The translations under genes and the position numbers were made by a program. The notes beneath the pieces were generated by a model. The model was not told the origin of the DNA and did not search any database. It saw only the letters and a program-made list of their open reading frames with translations. A DNA stretch of 64,000 nt from Actinobacteria bacterium IMCC26207 (GTDB lineage Bacteria > Actinomycetota > Acidimicrobiia > Acidimicrobiales > Microtrichaceae), in the NCBI GenBank assembly GCA_001025035.1, contig LCZK01000003.1, positions 1 through 64,000 of the forward strand, read 5' to 3'. Shown piece after piece: positions 34,506 through 44,456 of the stretch; within the stretch, counting starts at the first letter, position 1, and each line of letters opens with the position of its first letter.

Positions 34506-35905
34506 CCACAGCGGCAGAGCTTGCCACGCGACAAGACCGGCTGATTCGGGTTTTGGCATGTCCTACCTGCGGGGGACCGCTCAGCGTGCATGAGGCCAGT
34601 CGGCATGAAGGCATGGTGGTTGACGCCGACCTTCGCTGCGCTACGCACGGCATTGTCGGGATTATCGAGAGCTACGACATCAGTTTTCGTCCAGTCGACC
34701 TTGAACGTTCACGAGTGGCTCGTACTCCCGGCGGCCACGTACGTTGTCCGATTTCAGCAGACGATCAGCGTGTGACAGAGACTGGTTCTTGGCGCCACGG
34801 TTGGGAGGGTGTAAGCACAGAAGGCGAAGGCCCGCACGAACTCGTCGTTGAGTTCTCTGGCGTGGGAGTTTCAATCTCTTTTTATGCCCATGACTGGTGC
34901 GGAATTGCAGAGCTCTATGTGGATAACGAGCTGGTCCGGACCGAGACGCTGTTTCGAGTTGAGACCGAGTTGGTACTTGTAGACCTCGTTGGCCTGCGTG
35001 ACGGCGCTCATCAGTTGCGGGTTCGTGCGACGGGGGAGTCCAACCCGCATAACCCCGGTGACCAAGTTGTTGTGAGCCGGTTCGACGAACTGCGTGTACC
35101 TTCTGACGCGCCGCTTCCCTCGCTCGAAGCAGTCAATCGGGGGAATGGGTTTCCGCCGCCATTTGCCGACTTGATGGATGCGCTTGGCCCCGACGCAGTA
35201 GCGGTCGACTGCGGCGGCGGCGATCGACGCTTTGGCGACTCCCGGGTCTACAACTTGGAGTATCTGCACTTTGAGTTGCCCGATATTTACGCTGACGGTC
35301 TTCGTCTGCCCTTCCGCACCGGAACCCTCGATGCGGTTCTGAGCCAAGCAGTGCTCGAGCACGTGCCCGATCCGCAACAGGCCATCGACGAGATCCGTAG
35401 AGTGCTCAAGCCTGATGGTGTGCTCTACATTGAAATCGCTTTCATGCAGCCACTGCACGCCGTGCCCTCGCATTACTTCAACGTCACCATTTATGGTCTC
35501 GAGTATCTGTTGCGCGACTGGGACCTCGAGGAGTCGGGCACGTTCACCGGCCTGCACGACACCTTTGAATGGTTGGGGCGCTGCGTGAGCGCCGAACAAA
35601 AGATCGGCCCAGAGCGACTAGGGCAGGCACTCGAGATTCTGGCCGAGATTGATGCGAAAACCACGCCAGAGGAGCTGCGGCCGATTGCCGGATCTGTTTG
35701 GGCGCGGGCCCGTCGAGGCGACTATCAGCCCTCAGTGGCCGAGGTTGCGGCTTCTGGTGGCGACGCTCTTGAGGTGTTCCCTACGAAGACCTTGATGAGC
35801 GAGGTGACCCTGAGGCTCCGAAAGGCCGGTAGGTCTCCACTGAAGCACGGTGTGCGAGCCGTAAAGTTTACCGTTGGGCGGCTACGAGGAAGAACGCCAA
35901 CGTGA
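34502..35905 (+). CDS. methyltransferase with zinc-ribbon and beta domain
   Basis: 467 residues, ATGA overlap with the fusion gene. The N-terminus has a Trm112-like zinc ribbon with one visible CPTCGG pair and a single later Cys (LRCATHG). A beta-sandwich-like middle (about 75-200) precedes a SAM methyltransferase domain (about 230-400) with AVDCGGGDRRFG, AVLSQAVLEHVPDPQQAIDEI and LKPDGVLYIEI. Probably modifies a sugar of the exported chain; a second terminator is possible. The C-terminal 50 residues are basic. Confidence 0.85.
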   Translation: MTTAAELATRQDRLIRVLACPTCGGPLSVHEASRHEGMVVDADLRCATHGIVGIIESYDISFRPVDLERSRVARTPGGHVRCPISADDQRVTETGSWRHGWEGVSTEGEGPHELVVEFSGVGVSISFYAHDWCGIAELYVDNELVRTETLFRVETELVLVDLVGLRDGAHQLRVRATGESNPHNPGDQVVVSRFDELRVPSDAPLPSLEAVNRGNGFPPPFADLMDALGPDAVAVDCGGGDRRFGDSRVYNLEYLHFELPDIYADGLRLPFRTGTLDAVLSQAVLEHVPDPQQAIDEIRRVLKPDGVLYIEIAFMQPLHAVPSHYFNVTIYGLEYLLRDWDLEESGTFTGLHDTFEWLGRCVSAEQKIGPERLGQALEILAEIDAKTTPEELRPIAGSVWARARRGDYQPSVAEVAASGGDALEVFPTKTLMSEVTLRLRKAGRSPLKHGVRAVKFTVGRLRGRTPT

Positions 35906-35920
35906 ACAAATCAGTAACTC

Positions 35921-37459
35921 ATGCAGCCCGCCCAAAGGCTCGCTAGCTCAAAGAGTCTCATCTGGCTGCGCCTAGTTGGGCTAGCACCCGGGAGGGTGTC
36001 TCGCGCTGCGATCTTGCTGGGCCTTGGTGCGTTCATTGCCGCTGTGTACCTTCCAGGGTCAGTAGTTCCTGACACGCTAGATATGTGCGGCCAGGCGGTT
36101 TCGGGTGTCTATAACGATTGGCACTCCCCGGCGATTGCCGGTCTGTGGGGGTTCTTCAACCCGCGGATTGAAGTGATCTTCCTAACGACCTTGGCGGCGA
36201 CCATCCTCGCAGTCCACCTGATCCTCACCCGCTGGCTGCGACCGTGGGTTGCGGTGGCGTGTACTGCGGCCATCATGTTGTTTCCAGCTACCGTCGGATG
36301 GATGGGCCACGTCGGCAAGGACGAGTGGTTCGCTGCAGCATTTCTTCTAGGTACAGCATTGCTTGCTAGGGCGGGCACCGAGCGTCGTGTCCGCCTTCGC
36401 CGGGCGCTGCTGATGGGTGCCATGATCTGTTTCTGGTTCGCTATCGCTGCCAGAAAGAACGCTCTGTTGCCAGTAGGGGCTGCGTTGCTCGTGGCATGGC
36501 CTGTGCCTGGATCAGTCTTTGGTCGCTTGCAGGACCGCCTGCTTGTGCGCCGGGTGCTAGCTGCAGGTGGGGTCTTGATTCTGCTGGTGGGTTCGGTCTC
36601 GCTGTTCACATCGGCCATCGTGCGCCCTCGCCCCAGGCACCCCGAGCAACAGGCTTTTTTGTTTGATCTGACTGGACTCGCCCTAGCGCAACAACAGATG
36701 CTCTTTCCGCCGGGAGTCTTCCCCGATGGAACTACTCTGAGCGGAATCGGGCAAAGCTTTGATCCCAAGACTGGCGATGTCTTCTTCTTCGCTCCGGGTA
36801 CCCCAGCTAACCCGTTCATGCTCGCGGAACAGGTCAGTGCTGTGAAAGAGAAGTGGCTTGAGGCGGTGCTCGCACACCCCGATAGCTACCTAAGGACGCG
36901 GTTGTCCTACACGTCGGCGCTGCTAGGGATCGCCGGGGCCCACCCGTACTGGAGTATCAACGACCCCGGGTCACTTCCCGCCACATGGGGTTCGAATTGC
37001 CGGGTCCCAAATCGAACCTTTCCCTCCCTACACCAACGGGTCCTCGACCTTCTCTTGCGAGTTGAGCGAGGCAATCTGTTTAGGGGCTGGACCTTCTTGG
37101 TCATCTTGATCGCTGGCTCACTGCTAGCGGGTGTGCGAAAGGTGACCGAGGCGCGGGTCCTGCTGCTTGGTGGACTCTTTTCCTTTGCCGGAATTGCAAT
37201 CGCCGGTATTAGCCCGACCTTCCGATATTCGTGGTTCATGGCAGTCTGCGCTCTTATCGTCGCAGCGCTTGCACTGCGACGGATCCCCTTTGCGGCTCGT
37301 CCCGATCCTCCCGGTGAGCCACTTGCCTCGGTGCCAGATTCCGACGCGAGTCGGTCAGACCCGAGTCCCTCTTCGTTTAGCGCGACCATGCCTACCGGGG
37401 AGCCGAGGAGCCGTTGGGAAAAGGTGCTGGTCCAAATGGGGTTGATTCCTGATAGTTGA
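35921..37459 (+). CDS. multi-span membrane protein, GT-C-like
   Basis: 512 residues with about 9-10 hydrophobic helices. After the first helix there is a conserved-looking outside segment VPDTLDMCGQAVSGVYNDWHSP and later GKDEWFAAAFLLGTALLARAG, patterns I associate with GT-C-type or polymerase-type membrane glycosyltransferases. A large outer loop (about 245-345) and a Pro/Ser-rich cytoplasmic tail (about 455-512) follow. Family not firmly recognised. Its last 68 bases overlap the decayed minus-strand gene that ends at 37392. Confidence 0.75.
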   Translation: MQPAQRLASSKSLIWLRLVGLAPGRVSRAAILLGLGAFIAAVYLPGSVVPDTLDMCGQAVSGVYNDWHSPAIAGLWGFFNPRIEVIFLTTLAATILAVHLILTRWLRPWVAVACTAAIMLFPATVGWMGHVGKDEWFAAAFLLGTALLARAGTERRVRLRRALLMGAMICFWFAIAARKNALLPVGAALLVAWPVPGSVFGRLQDRLLVRRVLAAGGVLILLVGSVSLFTSAIVRPRPRHPEQQAFLFDLTGLALAQQQMLFPPGVFPDGTTLSGIGQSFDPKTGDVFFFAPGTPANPFMLAEQVSAVKEKWLEAVLAHPDSYLRTRLSYTSALLGIAGAHPYWSINDPGSLPATWGSNCRVPNRTFPSLHQRVLDLLLRVERGNLFRGWTFLVILIAGSLLAGVRKVTEARVLLLGGLFSFAGIAIAGISPTFRYSWFMAVCALIVAALALRRIPFAARPDPPGEPLASVPDSDASRSDPSPSSFSATMPTGEPRSRWEKVLVQMGLIPDS

Positions 37460-39268
37460 CCTCGGGAATGAACCCCGGGGCGAGTACCAGAAGTTCAGTC
37501 CCTGGATCAGGCTGAGCCTCTAGTTCAGCTGAGTCTCTTTCGATAACGGTGAAGCTCCAGCCGCTATCAACTAGTTGGTATTGCTGTCCCGTAAGCAAGT
37601 ACGAGTAGCCAGAGAGGTCCGCTTCGTCGCTAGAAATAACTGCTTGTTTCGGAGATGCGCTGGTAGTGAGAAACGGTTCGAACGCAGCGCCGTACTGGTA
37701 ACTATGGTGCATCTGAATTGCGTTTCGCGTTGCAGATGCTGACCCCAGCACAACAGCAGCCAAGACAAGGCCGAGCAGGGCTGATCGAGAGAAAGAGCAT
37801 GCAATACCGAGGAGCATGCTGAGAACCATGCTGATGGCGCTCCAACGCAGAACGTGAAGCTCTGTCCCGGCTCCGGATAAAAGAACAAGGCCAGCAATGG
37901 TCGGCGGGAAGGACTCACTCAGTTCAATATGGGTAACGCTCCATTGCACTACAACAGTGAGAAAAGCGCTCACCACAGCGGTAGTTGCGGCAAGGGTTAG
38001 CGCCATAGTTCGAAGCGCAAACTTCGACAGAGCGAGGAGACCAACCACGGACAGCACTGCGATGACGGCATAGTTGTAGCACCCATAGAACGCGTGGTCG
38101 TACCGCAGAATCGTCCGAGGGGCGGTCATGTCTTTCGAGGTCGTGTAGTACGAGGTCATCAGGAGATTCGACAGGGCAAACGAACCAGCGAACATCGCTG
38201 CCAGAGAAAGTGTCAGAGGGCGAAGAACGGGGGAGCTGCTGCGGCACGATAACCACGCGAGCGCCCCAAGTCCAAGCACTGCCAGACCACAACTCGAGAC
38301 GGACACATACCAGAGCTGACCGAGCATTGCCAAGAGCAGGTTCGACCAGAACTCAATCTGTGTGAAAAGCGCAGAGTCGACGCCTTGGCCCTGTTCAGAA
38401 GGTGCTGACTACAGCACAGAGACCATGTGTTTTTGAGCTACTGAGGCAATGAGAAAGATTGCAGTGGTGACAACAATGCCAGCAAGTAGCACAAGATTTG
38501 AAGTTGATGTTTGTTGCCGGCCCTTGCGAAATCTTTCGGAGTTTGAGCCGAGTCATAAGAAGAACAGCAGTCCTACCCACGCCACCGTCACGCCGTGCAT
38601 ACGCCCGTGCACAAACGGAGCGAACCCTGCAACCGCCGAGGTGGCTAGCGGTGCCGGTGTCGATCGACGAGAAGTGAAAACTGCAGTTATACCAAGAATG
38701 ATCAGGCCCCACCATGCCATCACCATGGGCCGGCCCAGGTGAACGAGCTCGTCATGATGGTGGCTGGAAACAGCAGCACAAGCGCAGAGGAGGTTGATCG
38801 CAACACGTTGTCACCCAAGCGGAACAGTCTGAGTGAGCGTGCAATGCGCCAAGCAGCCAGAATCGGTGCAGCGGAGAGCAGTACGAGGCCTAACCGGCAC
38901 CGCAGTGTCGGATCGCTGGTCACTGCCCAGAGCGGCGACAGGACCAAGTCGGTACCAAAGCGACACTCGGGCTGTTCGTGCATCGTGATGATCGATGCTC
39001 CACCTGCAACGAAGCGAGAAAACGCCCAAGAGGCTGACTCATCAGGCAGGATGCGAGGAGTGGTCGCTACGGTAACCGTAAGGGATCTGAGGATGCAGAA
39101 CGCGAAAGCGCCCGGTTGGCCTGACGATCCTGCCGAAATCGGGGTAACGAAACCGGATGTTGATTCATCAGACGCTTGCTCCATCAGCCCAATTCCGTTC
39201 TCCAATGAGAAAGATCCCTCATTTGCTAGAGATCTGTGGTCTCGGATGGCCGGTCCGCACAGACCCAT
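37392..39268 (-). pseudogene. decayed multi-span membrane protein (DUF2142/GT-C-like), frameshifted
   Basis: Three minus-strand pieces belong together. Piece 1 (39268-38720) ends TSSFTWAGPW and holds a first helix and a PDESASWAF loop like the catalytic loop of GT-C proteins. Piece 2 continues in another frame from about 38737 (MVMAWWGLIILGITAVFTS to GRMHGVTVAWVGLLFFL) to a stop near 38565. A third frame shift restores helix LVLLAGIVVTTAIFLIA and then an in-frame TAG near 38405. Piece 3 (38333-37392) supplies the C-terminal helices, with YGCYNY where I would expect YGRYNE. Together they span about 620 codons of one ancestral protein. The C-terminus has run on into the neighbouring gene. Confidence 0.75.
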
Positions 39269-39387
39269 GCCGGCCTCTCGTGACTCGTGGCTTGATTCAC
39301 CACGGTCTCATTCGTAGAACCGACGAAACCAGTTCTTGAGAACCGCTGAGCGTTGGCAGACAAAGCTGAGGGAAGGGAACGAGGCTG

Positions 39388-40998
39388 CTAGTCCTTTGCC
39401 ATGATCCGAATTCGAGGACCGTTGCCATTGAACTCGGCGACAGTACGGAGGCTGGAGAATAGGGAACGGTAAACCGCCACTTCGCGAGGGAAGCGGGCCT
39501 CGTTGTCCAAGAACCTGCGGTACATCGCATCGCTGGCAATCACGTAGTCCCAAGAAGTGGGGTTGGGCATGGCCGCCAACGTGGGGATTGCTGTGACCTG
39601 ATATTGAGCCGAATCAATCCAGGGTGAATAGGACTCGACCAGAATCGGCGTGCCGCGATCGACATTGCCGTCAACCCACTCGCGAGCCTGGGTAGAGGTG
39701 GTCTTCTGGAGATTCAGGCTCGGGCGCAGATGCACCACTTGCACCGTAATTGCCAAGGTGGAGATGAGAATCCCAAGGGCCCTGATCCAAGATGAGTGCC
39801 ACGCAGGATCCTTATAGCGGAGTTGATCGCCAGCTAGCCCCAACCCGTATGTTGCCAAGACAGCGAGACTCGGCAGCAATAGCAAAGCCGTTCGTTCGTT
39901 TCGAACAGACTGGCTGGCAATGAGCGCCCAGTAGGTGAGTGGAAATGCAAGCAGCACAGCGAGTTCTTTCCACCTCCAACAGATCAGAGCGATGCACAAT
40001 CCGAGACCTGACGCAGCAATTATCAGCAGCTCCGAATGACTGAAATAGTTCACGTACCAGCTGGCAGCGTTGCCATCCATGCCAGCGTGACCAGTGGCGT
40101 AGTGCTGCCGTTCAAACTGAAGGTCCCTCAGGAATTCAGGTCGATCCAGCCAAGAGAATGGCGTAGTAAGGGCAAAGGCCGCGCACGCGCCGAAACCTGC
40201 CAGGGCCAGCTTTAAGGCTCGCTGCGGAAGTGCACGCCTTCGATTACCAGCCAAGTCGGCTTTCAAGCTACCGCTCAACACTGATGCCACTGCGACCGTC
40301 GTCACAACCAGTACCGCATTGTACTTTGACGAGGCGGCGAGACCGGCGGCAAGGCCCGCTAGCAGATGGGCGCTCCAAGTTGGGTTCCTGAGGACTCGTA
40401 GGCTGGCCCAGAGCGTCCCAGACACTAGGGCCACCGCCAAGACATCGGGGGTTATGATGCGTGCGTTCACGGTCAGCGTAATGGAGCTGGCCATGAGGAT
40501 TGCTGCCCAAAGCGACACCCAACGCCGGCCGGTGAGGAGTAGCGACGACATGTACGAGGCGAAGATAGCAAGAAGTCCCAATAGCACCGAGAGCGTCCGA
40601 TGAACCCGGACGCTCCCAGGAGTCTCGGTCTTGGAGGTGCCCATAACTTGGCTCATCGGCGGGAGTTCCTGCCCGAGTGAATCGAGGAGCGGGCCGTCGA
40701 GATTGACTGCAGCGTGAAGGTATAGAAATAGCGAGGGGTAGTTGAAGAAGTGGGGATTTAGGTCCTTCGACTCAACCATTTGGTCAACGACTCGGAGGTT
40801 TGTTGGCTCGTCAGGGTGACTGACGTAGGGAAGATCCTTGAAGGCCCCAAATAGCCAGACGCCACCAACGAGGACCAGCAGCAGCACTAGCACTACGTTG
40901 GGCAGCACCCTTTCCATGTGAGTCGTAGGCTCGGGCGGCAGGTAGGCGCTGATCGGCTCAGTCGCCCCGTCACCGTCGGTTAGGAGACCTGAGATCAA
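39388..40998 (-). CDS. GT-C membrane glycosyltransferase (PMT-like)
   Basis: 536 residues, about 11 membrane helices. The first outside loop contains SHPDEPTNLRVVDQM, the acidic motif of PMT/GT39-like enzymes, followed by a NPHFFNYPSLFLYL segment. A soluble C-terminal domain (about 430-536) is present. A TTG at 40998 begins the frame and a TACCAT box lies 8 bases upstream; ATG at 40917 (start MERVLPN) is the alternative. It is divergent from the GT2 at 41225 over 226 bases. Substrate unknown. Confidence 0.82.
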   Translation of the reverse strand: MISGLLTDGDGATEPISAYLPPEPTTHMERVLPNVVLVLLLVLVGGVWLFGAFKDLPYVSHPDEPTNLRVVDQMVESKDLNPHFFNYPSLFLYLHAAVNLDGPLLDSLGQELPPMSQVMGTSKTETPGSVRVHRTLSVLLGLLAIFASYMSSLLLTGRRWVSLWAAILMASSITLTVNARIITPDVLAVALVSGTLWASLRVLRNPTWSAHLLAGLAAGLAASSKYNAVLVVTTVAVASVLSGSLKADLAGNRRRALPQRALKLALAGFGACAAFALTTPFSWLDRPEFLRDLQFERQHYATGHAGMDGNAASWYVNYFSHSELLIIAASGLGLCIALICWRWKELAVLLAFPLTYWALIASQSVRNERTALLLLPSLAVLATYGLGLAGDQLRYKDPAWHSSWIRALGILISTLAITVQVVHLRPSLNLQKTTSTQAREWVDGNVDRGTPILVESYSPWIDSAQYQVTAIPTLAAMPNPTSWDYVIASDAMYRRFLDNEARFPREVAVYRSLFSSLRTVAEFNGNGPRIRIMAKD

Positions 40999-41006
40999 GA
41001 GCCGTT

Positions 41007-41012
41007 ATGGTA
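41007..41012 (-). promoter_or_regulatory. putative -10 box before the GT-C gene
   Basis: On the minus strand TACCAT is followed by AACGGCTC and then TTG at 40998. It closely matches the TACCATACGGC before the gene at 23949. Confidence 0.33.
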
Positions 41013-41224
41013 TCAGCGAACTAATGGGGGTTGGTTCTCCGCGCGTTCGCGTGCAAGCTCAACAATTGGCCTCGACAAACCCTCGACCGGATGAATCCAT
41101 CAGAGGTACGCGCCCTTGCTGTGACGCCCACCAACTGAGGCCGCCCAGCCATCGCCCGTGCAACAAGGAATACGAAGGTCAGGTCCACCGCTCCTGACGC
41201 AATGATGTGCCAGCATGAGTCGAT

Positions 41225-42292
41225 ATGAACCCTGAAGAACCTGATGTGGTCCATCCTGGGCTCAAGCTGGTTATCCAAATCCCCTGTTATAACGAAGAGG
41301 AGACACTCCCAGCGACGCTTGCCGACCTGCCCCGAGAGGTAGACGGTTTTAGCTGTGTGGAATGGCTCGTCATTGACGATGGCAGCGAAGACAACACATC
41401 GCAGGTTGCCCGCGATCTTGGGGTGGATCATGTGGTGCGCATCACGCAGAACCGGGGCCTCGCCAACGCGTTTATGGCCGGGTTGGATGCATCCCTCAAG
41501 GCTGGCGCCGACGTGATCGTCAACACAGATGCAGACAATCAGTATGACGGGGCTTGTATTCCCGTCTTAGTCTCACCGATCCTTGTGGGAGAAGCCGATC
41601 TAGTGATTGGCGAGCGCCCGATCGAAGCAGTGGATGACTTCTCGCCCCTCAAGAAGCGCTTGCAACGAATCGGAAGTGGAATTGTCCGAACCTTCTCCGG
41701 AACCGAAGTCCGCGACGCTGCCTCTGGCTTTCGAGCTTTCTCTCGCTCAACGGCAATTCGCACCCAGGTCTTTGGCAAGTACTCCTACACCATGGAGACC
41801 ATCGTCCAAGCCGGGTGGGAAGGCTTGCGGATCAAGGGTGTAGATGTTTCGGTCAATCCTGCAACCAGGCCCTCGCGATTAGTGAAGAGCATTCCGCGTT
41901 ATATCTGGCGATCTGCTCAAACCATTCTGCGATCCTTCGCTCTGTACAAGCCGCTCAGATTCTTTCTGGCTATCGGCTTGGTGCCTCTGTTGATCAGTCT
42001 CGCCCTGCTCCTGAGGTGGTTCTACTTTCAGTTGTTTACCGAAGATCAAGCCAGTCGCGTTCCCAGCCTTGTTGGCGCAGCAATGATGTTTCTTCTCGCT
42101 GTCCTTATCTGGATGTTCGGATTCCTAGCCGACCTACTATCGGTAAACAGGCGCATTGTCTCTGACACTCGGGTGATGCTGCGAACCGCGGAACTCGAGC
42201 AGCTCGCACCGCTAGCAGGCACGGCACATTCTAAAATGGGGTCCGAACCCACGCTCACCCGACCTGAATCCATGCTGAGGGCTGAGAGGTGA
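41225..42292 (+). CDS. membrane-anchored GT2, polyprenyl-phosphate sugar transferase type
   Basis: 355 residues. GT2 motifs LVIQIPCYNEEETLPATL, IDDGSEDNT, NTDADNQYDG and ASGFRAFSRSTAI match polyprenyl-phosphate mannosyl/glucosyltransferase-like enzymes. Two C-terminal helices (about 240-265 and 280-305) anchor it. Overlaps the next gene by GTGA, and that gene encodes a GT-C protein, the same donor-maker plus user pairing as 25310/26359. A decayed copy of its C-terminus lies at 44457. Confidence 0.9.
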   Translation: MNPEEPDVVHPGLKLVIQIPCYNEEETLPATLADLPREVDGFSCVEWLVIDDGSEDNTSQVARDLGVDHVVRITQNRGLANAFMAGLDASLKAGADVIVNTDADNQYDGACIPVLVSPILVGEADLVIGERPIEAVDDFSPLKKRLQRIGSGIVRTFSGTEVRDAASGFRAFSRSTAIRTQVFGKYSYTMETIVQAGWEGLRIKGVDVSVNPATRPSRLVKSIPRYIWRSAQTILRSFALYKPLRFFLAIGLVPLLISLALLLRWFYFQLFTEDQASRVPSLVGAAMMFLLAVLIWMFGFLADLLSVNRRIVSDTRVMLRTAELEQLAPLAGTAHSKMGSEPTLTRPESMLRAER

Positions 42293-44391
42293 GCGACTCC
42301 GCAACGTCAGCTCAGGTGGAGCCCTCTAGTGGCGCCGCGCAGCAGTACGGAGCTCCCGTATGGTTCGACGGCATTGTCCTTGTTAGTGCTGCAGGCTTGG
42401 TTTCCTTCGGGCTAGTCGCGCTGGCCCTTGCCGCTCTCGGGTGGTATTCGCTGCCGCTGGTTCTGCTCCTCGGGATATTGGTTTGGGTAGCAATGGCCAC
42501 AGTTCTCCTCCGCTGGATGCGAGCGGATACACAACAGCCCGCAGAGCGCGCGCAACGCTGGGGTGCTGGGGCAGCACTACTCCTTGTGGCGGCCGGTTTG
42601 TTCTGGTTCACCTTCCAGCCATCGCAACACTTGCTAGTCGGCCGAGATTCGGGAGTATACGTAACTACCGCAATCTGGATCAGCAACGAAGGCGGCTTGG
42701 TTGACAGCAGCGTAAGTGAGGCCTTCCATGGAACTGAGGGGCTTGATTTCAAGAGCCCGGGTGCTTATTTCGTCGACGGAAGACTTGAGTTCCAGTTCAA
42801 TCACTTCACGAGTGCCGTAGGTGCAGTGGCGTTTGGGCTGGGGGGGCAGCGTGCCCTGTTTCGGGTTACCGGATTGGTCGCAGCCCTAGGCTTACTTGCC
42901 GCATACTCAGTTGCTGTGCGGCTAACTCGACGCCCGCTGCTCAGCCTGCTAGTCCCTATGGTTATCGGCGTGAGTCTGCCGTTGGTTGTTCTCGCTAGGG
43001 ATATGTACTCGGAGCCTTACTTGCTCCTCGTGTTGTGGTCCATGGTGCTCCTTCTCGACCGCCTCTGGATGCGATCGAACCGCAGCGCGGCTCTAGTCGC
43101 AGGGATATTCGCAGGCGCCCTCCTAGCGATTCGCGTGGAATCAGTGCTCTATCTGACGGCACTGGCGGCCCTAGTAGCGTTTGTGGCGCGAAAGGGGCGA
43201 CCGGACCTGCGGGCGCTCCTGCCAATATTCGTTCTCGGTGCCGTGCCCGGCGTGGTGCTTGGGCTGATCGATTTTTTCAATTTCACCGGCGGCTATCCAG
43301 AGATAACCGGGGCCGAAGTGCGCCTTGCGGCGGTGTTATTCATCACTGTCGCTATTTTGGCGCCACTCGCCCTGTGGGCATGGGATCACTTGCCCAAGCT
43401 CGCAGAAGCGTTTACTCAGCGGCGTTCATTCTTCGGTTGGGTCTTTGCTGCTAGCACAGCCACTCTCTTGTTCTTCATGTGGCTAGTGCGACCCCGTCTT
43501 GATCCTGATCGAGTCTCGACCCAGAGATGGGGCGTGATGGGGCCAATCCAGATTTCTGAAGGGGACGTCGTTGACTTGTTTCGGACCTACTACGAGCAAT
43601 CAGTGAACTGGGTGGCTTGGTACGTGGGCCCTGCGCTCGTCGTGCTCTCTATCCTCGGCCTCGCCGTCATGATCCGCCAACTCGTGACGGGGAAGCTCGG
43701 CGCAGCAGGGACTCTGGTGCTCGCTATGTTCTGGACGGGTGGAATCGCCTATCTACTCAATCCTGGCATTACGCCAGATCAGCTGTGGGCCACGCGAAGA
43801 CTTGTACCCGTCGTGCTGGTGGTATTTCTCTTTGGCTCCGTCGTGATGGTCGGCCTGATTCTGGACGCTTTGGAGGGGCGAGCGGCACTTCAGCGTCTAG
43901 TCGGCGGAATAGCTGCTGTAGTTCTGCTTGTACCGGCCGTTCTCACAACTTCCCCAATTGCGCTCCTTACCGAACAGCCCACAATGTTCGGCCTGGTTGA
44001 CTCGTCATGCGAGATGATTGGCGATAAGGCAGCGGTGCTCGTGGTCGGTGGTCTCGCCAGCGATACGTTGCCCCTCGCATTGCGCAGTATGTGCAGAGTT
44101 CCGGTAGCCGAACTCAAGACCACAGACCCCGCTCGCGCAGTCGCGAATGTGCGGAAACTTCGCGATCGCCTAGCGCTTGCGGGGACCTCGTTGGCCATCG
44201 TTTCATTAGATAACGCCGATTTGGAACGATTTGCTGAGCTCTCTGGTGAGCAGGTTCGACAGACGGTGACTGCGAGCAACTCCCGCGAGTATCGCCACAC
44301 ACTGAGCAGCGCGCCGGATCGGTACCTGTCGGGTGACGAGACTTTCTTTTTGCCGCGAGAGATCGCCATTTCAGTTCTTTTAGTTGGATAG
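42289..44391 (+). CDS. large GT-C-like membrane protein
   Basis: 700 residues, about 12-13 helices. The outer loop after the second or third helix has LLVGRDSGVYVTTAIWISNEGGL, a pattern common in actinobacterial GT39/GT87-like proteins. A soluble C-terminal region of about 130 residues follows. It starts at GTG overlapping the GT2 stop. Likely transfers a sugar from polyprenyl phosphate outside the membrane; acceptor unknown. Confidence 0.82.
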   Translation: MSDSATSAQVEPSSGAAQQYGAPVWFDGIVLVSAAGLVSFGLVALALAALGWYSLPLVLLLGILVWVAMATVLLRWMRADTQQPAERAQRWGAGAALLLVAAGLFWFTFQPSQHLLVGRDSGVYVTTAIWISNEGGLVDSSVSEAFHGTEGLDFKSPGAYFVDGRLEFQFNHFTSAVGAVAFGLGGQRALFRVTGLVAALGLLAAYSVAVRLTRRPLLSLLVPMVIGVSLPLVVLARDMYSEPYLLLVLWSMVLLLDRLWMRSNRSAALVAGIFAGALLAIRVESVLYLTALAALVAFVARKGRPDLRALLPIFVLGAVPGVVLGLIDFFNFTGGYPEITGAEVRLAAVLFITVAILAPLALWAWDHLPKLAEAFTQRRSFFGWVFAASTATLLFFMWLVRPRLDPDRVSTQRWGVMGPIQISEGDVVDLFRTYYEQSVNWVAWYVGPALVVLSILGLAVMIRQLVTGKLGAAGTLVLAMFWTGGIAYLLNPGITPDQLWATRRLVPVVLVVFLFGSVVMVGLILDALEGRAALQRLVGGIAAVVLLVPAVLTTSPIALLTEQPTMFGLVDSSCEMIGDKAAVLVVGGLASDTLPLALRSMCRVPVAELKTTDPARAVANVRKLRDRLALAGTSLAIVSLDNADLERFAELSGEQVRQTVTASNSREYRHTLSSAPDRYLSGDETFFLPREIAISVLLVG

Positions 44392-44456
44392 GCGGAACCA
44401 ACCTCCCCGCGCTCCTATCGAGCCTAAAGCCCATGCACTAGAGGCCTGAGGGTCTT

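Noticed and set aside
36109-36819. 236-codon minus-strand frame
   Set aside because: Arg/Thr/Ser-rich shadow of the membrane protein at 35921.
41021-41431. 136-codon minus-strand frame across the divergent region
   Set aside because: No family or ribosome site; half lies opposite the clear GT2 at 41225.
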